Positions 34,725-38,322 of a stretch of 38,322 nt of DNA are shown piece by piece (position 1 is the stretch's first letter; every line of letters starts with the position of its first letter). Made by a program: the position numbers and the translations under genes. The notes under the pieces were generated by a model. It made no database searches. It was not told the DNA's origin and saw only the letters and a list, made by a program, of their open reading frames with translations. Where the stretch lies: NCBI GenBank assembly GCA_949288715.1, contig CASELH010000058.1, positions 1-38,322 on the forward strand, in the 5' to 3' direction. This stretch comes from an uncultured Bacteroides sp. (GTDB lineage: Bacteria; Bacteroidota; Bacteroidia; Bacteroidales; Bacteroidaceae).

Positions 34725-36161
34725 TTAATCCTTCAACCGGATAGTCTGCATGTATACTTCGCCAAAGCGGTTGGTAAATTCCACCTTTACTTCCCGAGCC
34801 TTGTCCGACGGCATGGCGCGGAACAGGTGTGCCGTCTTCACGGCGTCCGAACGCTTTTTCTTCAGGGCGGCAATGTCTTCGTCTGCGTCAGTGAACTGCT
34901 CCATGTCGCCCATCAGCTTTCCGTCCTGATACCACACCACCCGGCAGGCGCTGTCCCAATCCCAAACGTTGGCCACGACAAAACTGCTCTGGGTGAGGAA
35001 TTCGCCTTTGCCATACAGGCGGAACTGGTAGCTGAAATCGCGGCGGGTAGCTTTATAATGCCATTTCAGCTTGCTGCCGTTCACCTCTACCACCATATAC
35101 CCGTTGGGAGCGCCGCACTGGTTGACCCATCCGGCCCACCAGGCGCCGCAGGCTGCACCGATGTTGTGCTCATACAGGTTGGGGGCCACCTCGTTGTTCT
35201 GGCAGAAGTGGGTATGCCCGCTGAATACGTGCACATCATAGTCCTTCAACGCCTCTTTCAACTCGGCTGCATTGCGCACATTGCCGCCGGCAGTCACGCG
35301 GTTCCAGGCGGCGGCGTGCATGTTCAGTATCACCAGGCTGCCTTTGGGCACATAGCTGAGGTCCTTTTTCAGCCAGGCTATCTGGTCGCCTGTCATGCAC
35401 TCTATGTATTGCTTCCCGCCCACGTAGTTCAGGTTTTTCATCGTGACGATGTGGGCCTTGCCTATGTTGAAGGAATAATCCGTAGGGCCGAAATAGCGGT
35501 TGTACATCATCTCGCCATACACGGGCGTGCCGGCAGCCATGTTGTGCAGGTCCTGATAGCGCAGGTCGAAGTCGTGGTTGCCTATGCACTGGAAGAAGGT
35601 GGCTCCCGTGTTCTTCACCGACGTCTTGTATTCGGCGTAAAGTGTCATGTTGTCAAACACCAGGTCGCCCAGCGTCATGCCTACCACCTCCCGCTGCTGC
35701 CGCAACGAGTCGATGGTTTCTTTCAAGTCGGGCACGGTTTCCTGCCGCCAGCGCTTCATCTCGCGCGCATTGCGCACCTGGGGGTCGGAAACGGCTATGT
35801 AATAGAAGTTGTCCTGCGCCGCTTTACGCTTTTCAAGCACAAAGTCATGCTGCCCGTTACTGCCGGCCAGCTTGCCTACCGATACGTAGAAGCCGTCTGC
35901 CAGCCCCTCTGCTTGCGGCAACTGGTAACTGGCCGGCGTAGAGATGCTGACAAACTTGCTGACCACGGTGTCCGTCGACAGGCTCCACGCGCCTTGCCGA
36001 TCGGTCTGCACGAAATGCCGCCCGTCGTTCACTACCACGCCCGGTATTCCCTTGCCCGACGCATCGGTTACTCTCCCTGCAAATTTTAACGTTGTGCTTT
36101 GGGCAGTGGCTTCCATACAGGCCGCACACAGCAGCACGCTTAAAATAGATAACGTTTTCAT
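34725..36161 (-). CDS. Secreted calcineurin-like metallophosphoesterase (MetallophosN/C type)
   Basis: A 478-residue protein with a signal peptide MKTLSILSVLLCAACMEATA, which fixes the ATG at 36161 rather than an upstream frame start. An N-terminal beta domain (about 25-115, FAGRVTDASGKGIPGVVVND) is followed by the phosphoesterase core. Its motifs are SDPQVRN (the usual DxH is DPQ here), GDLVFDN, GNHDFD, LNMHAAAW and SGHTHFCQNN. A C-terminal beta domain occupies about 350-478. This domain order is that of a Bacteroides family with MetallophosN and MetallophosC modules. It probably hydrolyses phosphoesters outside the cytoplasm. It leads the operon with SusC and SusD and is read from a promoter carrying phased GTAAC half-sites. 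Confidence 0.88.
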   Translation of the reverse strand: MKTLSILSVLLCAACMEATAQSTTLKFAGRVTDASGKGIPGVVVNDGRHFVQTDRQGAWSLSTDTVVSKFVSISTPASYQLPQAEGLADGFYVSVGKLAGSNGQHDFVLEKRKAAQDNFYYIAVSDPQVRNAREMKRWRQETVPDLKETIDSLRQQREVVGMTLGDLVFDNMTLYAEYKTSVKNTGATFFQCIGNHDFDLRYQDLHNMAAGTPVYGEMMYNRYFGPTDYSFNIGKAHIVTMKNLNYVGGKQYIECMTGDQIAWLKKDLSYVPKGSLVILNMHAAAWNRVTAGGNVRNAAELKEALKDYDVHVFSGHTHFCQNNEVAPNLYEHNIGAACGAWWAGWVNQCGAPNGYMVVEVNGSKLKWHYKATRRDFSYQFRLYGKGEFLTQSSFVVANVWDWDSACRVVWYQDGKLMGDMEQFTDADEDIAALKKKRSDAVKTAHLFRAMPSDKAREVKVEFTNRFGEVYMQTIRLKD

Positions 36162-36195
36162 AATTTTATCCTTGGTTATGGTTTTATTACAACCG

Positions 36196-36231
36196 CAAAG
36201 GAAGCGCCGCGGCATTTCATCCCTATTGCAA
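36196..36231 (-). promoter_or_regulatory. Promoter of the phosphoesterase-SusC-SusD operon
   Basis: On the minus strand TTCCTTTG (36203 to 36196) resembles the TAnnTTTG -7 element with one mismatch. TTGCAA (36231 to 36226) lies 28 bases upstream, start to start. The promoter at 7537-7572 has the same two elements at the same distance. The leader to the ATG at 36161 would be about 28 bases. Confidence 0.55.
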
Positions 36232-36246
36232 GGAAGATACATTGCA

Positions 36247-36295
36247 TTTACGGGGAAGTTACAGTCCTGTTACCACCCCGTCCGGAAAACGTTAC
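36247..36295 (-). promoter_or_regulatory. Operator: GTAAC half-sites with 11-base period (Pho-box-like)
   Basis: On the plus strand TTTAC begins at 36247, GTTAC at 36258 and 36269, GTCCG at 36280 and GTTAC at 36291. Four good units and one degenerate unit are all in an exact 11-base register. Read towards the gene they are GTAAC, the same core and orientation as at 7491-7521. The last unit ends 44 bases before the -7 element at both loci. The array sits just after the PAP2 gene stop. Confidence 0.65.
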
Positions 36296-36316
36296 TCAAA
36301 GAAGCATGAAAACCAC

Positions 36317-37300
36317 TCAGCCCAACATGCCGGGCTTCACAAACCACCGCTTGAACACCCGCGTCGTCAGCACATACACCCCGAAGGCCGAGGCAAAGCC
36401 CACAATGACATCAATCACATAGTGCGCCTGGATGTACACCGTGGCCGCGCAAAGCAGCAGGTAGAAAGGCATGAGGCACCAGAACAGCTTCCGGCTGCCG
36501 CGCCACGCCATAATCATCAGAATGGTGGACATGCCCACGTGCGAGCTGGGGAAGGCCGCCGTAGGCCGCTCGCCCACCTGCTGCGAGCCCTCCACCAGGC
36601 TGTAGAAGAATCCTTTTTCAAAGTCGGGCTTGGGCAACAGCTCCTGGTTGTGGTTGAAGTAGTCGCCAATGGAGGGGAACACGCCCACCTCCACGCTGTC
36701 GAAACCAATGGCCGGAAAGTAGAACTGCGGCCCAGCCACCGGCACGAATATATAGAACAGGTAATACACGAAAAACGAGGCTACAATGACAAACGACACC
36801 TTCTCGAACAGATCAAACCGCCGCAAGAAGTACCACAGCACCACCAGCAATATCATGGGGTAGTAGAAGAAGTAGCCCATGTTGAGCGCCTCGCTCAGCC
36901 AAAGGTGGGGCCACTGCCGCGCAAAGCTCACGGCAGGCTGACTGCCAAACAGCCACTGCTCGACTGCGGCAAACACGTGGTCGAGGTTAGGGAACACCCG
37001 GTTGAACTCGAACGTGTCCGGATACCAGTAGGACAGCAGCGACATTTGCACCACCACCCTCACGAATGCCGCAAAGCGGCTGGGCGCCAGCCGGTACAGG
37101 TACATCAGCAGGAAGGTAGTGCCCACAATGAGCGCGCGGTCGGCCAGCATGTGCAAGGGATGGTCGAGGCGCGGGTATAGTATGAGAATCAGCACCGACG
37201 TCAGCCCGCTGTAAATCAGCGTGGCCTTCTCCACGGCGAAAAGCCCCTTGTGCGTTTCCACCCGCTTGAATAGTTTCCGTATAGAAGTTGTAGTCTCCAT
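36317..37300 (-). CDS. PAP2-superfamily membrane phosphatase (PAP2_3/Aur1-like)
   Basis: A 327-residue integral membrane protein with about six to eight helices. The PAP2 active-site motifs are AAFPSSHVGMS near 250 and YIQAHYVIDVIVG near 287-299, which contain the catalytic histidines and the conserved Asp. The long N-terminal membrane region and the segment ELLPKPDFEKGFF resemble the PAP2_3 group, which includes inositol-phosphoceramide-synthase-like proteins. A lipid phosphate phosphatase or phospholipid head-group transferase role is therefore likely. The exact substrate cannot be read from sequence. It is 155 bases upstream of the phosphoesterase gene on the same strand, and the operator array lies between them, so they are probably separate transcripts. 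Confidence 0.85.
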   Translation of the reverse strand: METTTSIRKLFKRVETHKGLFAVEKATLIYSGLTSVLILILYPRLDHPLHMLADRALIVGTTFLLMYLYRLAPSRFAAFVRVVVQMSLLSYWYPDTFEFNRVFPNLDHVFAAVEQWLFGSQPAVSFARQWPHLWLSEALNMGYFFYYPMILLVVLWYFLRRFDLFEKVSFVIVASFFVYYLFYIFVPVAGPQFYFPAIGFDSVEVGVFPSIGDYFNHNQELLPKPDFEKGFFYSLVEGSQQVGERPTAAFPSSHVGMSTILMIMAWRGSRKLFWCLMPFYLLLCAATVYIQAHYVIDVIVGFASAFGVYVLTTRVFKRWFVKPGMLG

Positions 37301-37360
37301 TCTGCTGTTTTTGAACGATTACAATGATTATTTATCTGCCTAAACTGCATGGCTTGATTC

Positions 37361-37474
37361 TTCATCCGCAGATGACACGGATGACGCAGATGTTATATTT
37401 TCCTCTGCTTATGGCAAGTACATGGGCGAATCCCCTTATAAAAATCCGTGCTATCCGTGTCATCTGCGGATGAA
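37361..37474. repeat. 22-base perfect inverted repeat (GCAGATGACACGGAT family)
   Basis: The arms 37361-37382 (TTCATCCGCAGATGACACGG plus AT) and 37453-37474 are perfect reverse complements, with a 70-base loop. Further CGGATGACGCAGATG-like units lie next to the arms. It occupies most of the gap between the epimerase and PAP2 genes. It resembles in style the CGCGGATT hairpin at 18567-18682. Confidence 0.8.
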
Positions 37475-37501
37475 AAATAAACGCGCGCATAGATTCTCCT
37501 G

Positions 37502-38322
37502 TCACAACCACCCGTTCGCCTTGTACCAGGCAATGGTCTCGGGCACGCCGCGCGCCAGGTCGTAGGCCGGGGCATAGCCCAGCTCCTGCTGCGCGGGGGC
37601 GATGTCGCACTGCCAGTTGCGTTGCTTCATAATGTTATACTTGTCGCGGTTCAGCGTGCTGGCGGCATGCCGGCGCCTGGCCCACGCCTCGGCCACGATG
37701 GACACGGCCTTGAGCATCCACAGCGGGAACTTGATGCGCACCACCGCCGGATTGCCCAGCTCGCGCCGCACCAGGTCGGAAAACGTGCGGCTGCTGTACA
37801 CCCGCCCGTCGCTCAAGAAGTACGCCCGGTGCACCACGTCGCGCTCAATCACCCGGAACACGGCCTGCGCCACGTCCTTCACATACACAAACGTCAGGTC
37901 CTGTCGGCTCCAGCCCGCGGCCACGTCCACATGGCGGGCTATGCTCTGCACCATGAGGAAGTAGTCGCGCTCGCGTGGCCCGTATACCCCCGTAGGGCGC
38001 AGAAACACCCACGGAAATCCCTCCAGCCCCTGCAGGTACTGTTCCGCCGCCAGCTTGCTGCGGCCGTAAGCCGTGTTGGGCTGCGGCGTGTCCGTCTCGC
38101 GGATGGGCCGGAAATCCCGCTCATGGATGGCGCCAAACACGCTGAGCGTGCTGACAAAGATAAAGCGGTGGGGCACCATGCCCAGCGCGCGCAACGTGTC
38201 GGCAAACAGCGCCGTCTGCCCGCGGTTCACCCGGTCGAACTCTGCCGGGTCGATACACTTCGTCACCCCTGCGCAATGCACAATGTAGTCGAAGGCCCCG
38301 TGCTCCCGCCTATGGGCTTCCA
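37502..38322 (-). CDS. NAD-dependent epimerase/dehydratase family protein (N terminus outside window)
   Basis: An extended short-chain dehydrogenase/reductase. The frame is open through the right edge (38282-38322 adds residues ending FDYIVHCAG), so the N-terminal NAD-binding GxxGxxG is outside the window. Visible features are DYIVHCAGVT, the NRG helix, FVSTLSVFG with the active-site Ser, the catalytic YGRSKLAAE, RPTGVYGPRERDYF, and the C-terminal substrate domain with FVYVKDVAQAV and ending in YKANGWL. About 273 residues are visible out of an expected 320-340. Substrates in this family include nucleotide sugars and steroid-like or lipid alcohols. None can be assigned here. Confidence 0.88.
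   Translation of the reverse strand, partial: EAHRREHGAFDYIVHCAGVTKCIDPAEFDRVNRGQTALFADTLRALGMVPHRFIFVSTLSVFGAIHERDFRPIRETDTPQPNTAYGRSKLAAEQYLQGLEGFPWVFLRPTGVYGPRERDYFLMVQSIARHVDVAAGWSRQDLTFVYVKDVAQAVFRVIERDVVHRAYFLSDGRVYSSRTFSDLVRRELGNPAVVRIKFPLWMLKAVSIVAEAWARRRHAASTLNRDKYNIMKQRNWQCDIAPAQQELGYAPAYDLARGVPETIAWYKANGWL

Overview
The window is chromosomal DNA of a Bacteroidales bacterium, most likely Bacteroidaceae with unusually high G+C for that group. Signs of this are a SusC/SusD pair, a one-protein hybrid two-component regulator, a PepSY-like lipoprotein, a frdC-frdA-frdB operon with a single cytochrome b, Bacteroidetes-type promoters (TAnnTTTG at -7, TTTG or TTG about 20 bases upstream) and no clear Shine-Dalgarno sites. 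The high G+C produces long antisense open frames that I treat as shadows. I cannot name the genus.

Layout. 1-97: end of an IS3-like element. 85-2253: an AlbA_2/Schlafen-type gene that looks damaged at both ends, then two small hypothetical genes. 2342-7410: a large HTCS sensor-regulator followed 14 bases later by a SAM-dependent methyltransferase. 7600-11507: a TonB-dependent receptor and an acid-phosphatase-like metallophosphoesterase. 11678-13287: a GNAT-fold protein, a DUF3791 gene and the stump of its DUF3990 partner. 13391-17426: parE, coaD and a secreted S41 protease. 17558-18238 (minus): aquaporin Z. 18819-22276: frdCAB. 22277-22738: terminators and a candidate small RNA. 22739-24073: PepSY-like lipoprotein. 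24070-28123 (minus): an operon of nucleotidyltransferase, HEPN protein, U32 peptidase, DUF2007 protein, thioesterase and DprA. 28206-29195: dusB. 29367-36161 (minus): a metallophosphoesterase-SusC-SusD operon. 36317-38322 (minus): a PAP2 membrane phosphatase and a partial NAD-dependent epimerase.

The main finding is regulatory. The receptor-phosphatase operon (from 7600) and the phosphoesterase-SusC-SusD operon (read leftwards from 36161) carry the same promoter architecture: GTAAC half-sites repeated every 11 bases, then TTGCAA, then a -7 element, with identical distances at both loci (16 and 44 bases from the last half-site). Half-sites with an 11-base period are typical of PhoB/OmpR-type boxes. 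Both operons pair an outer-membrane importer with a secreted phosphoesterase, so I infer a phosphate-starvation regulon that scavenges organic phosphate. The regulator is not in the window.

A second finding is a dispersed intergenic repeat in three copies (about 1352, 12841 and 18400). It combines a stem-loop with GGTAC motifs spaced 11-12 bases apart. The stem sequence differs in one copy while pairing is preserved. Other structured intergenic DNA includes a 22-base tandem array after dusB, a 116-base nested hairpin before the frd promoter, a 22-base inverted repeat at 37.4 kb and tgaagaat repeats.
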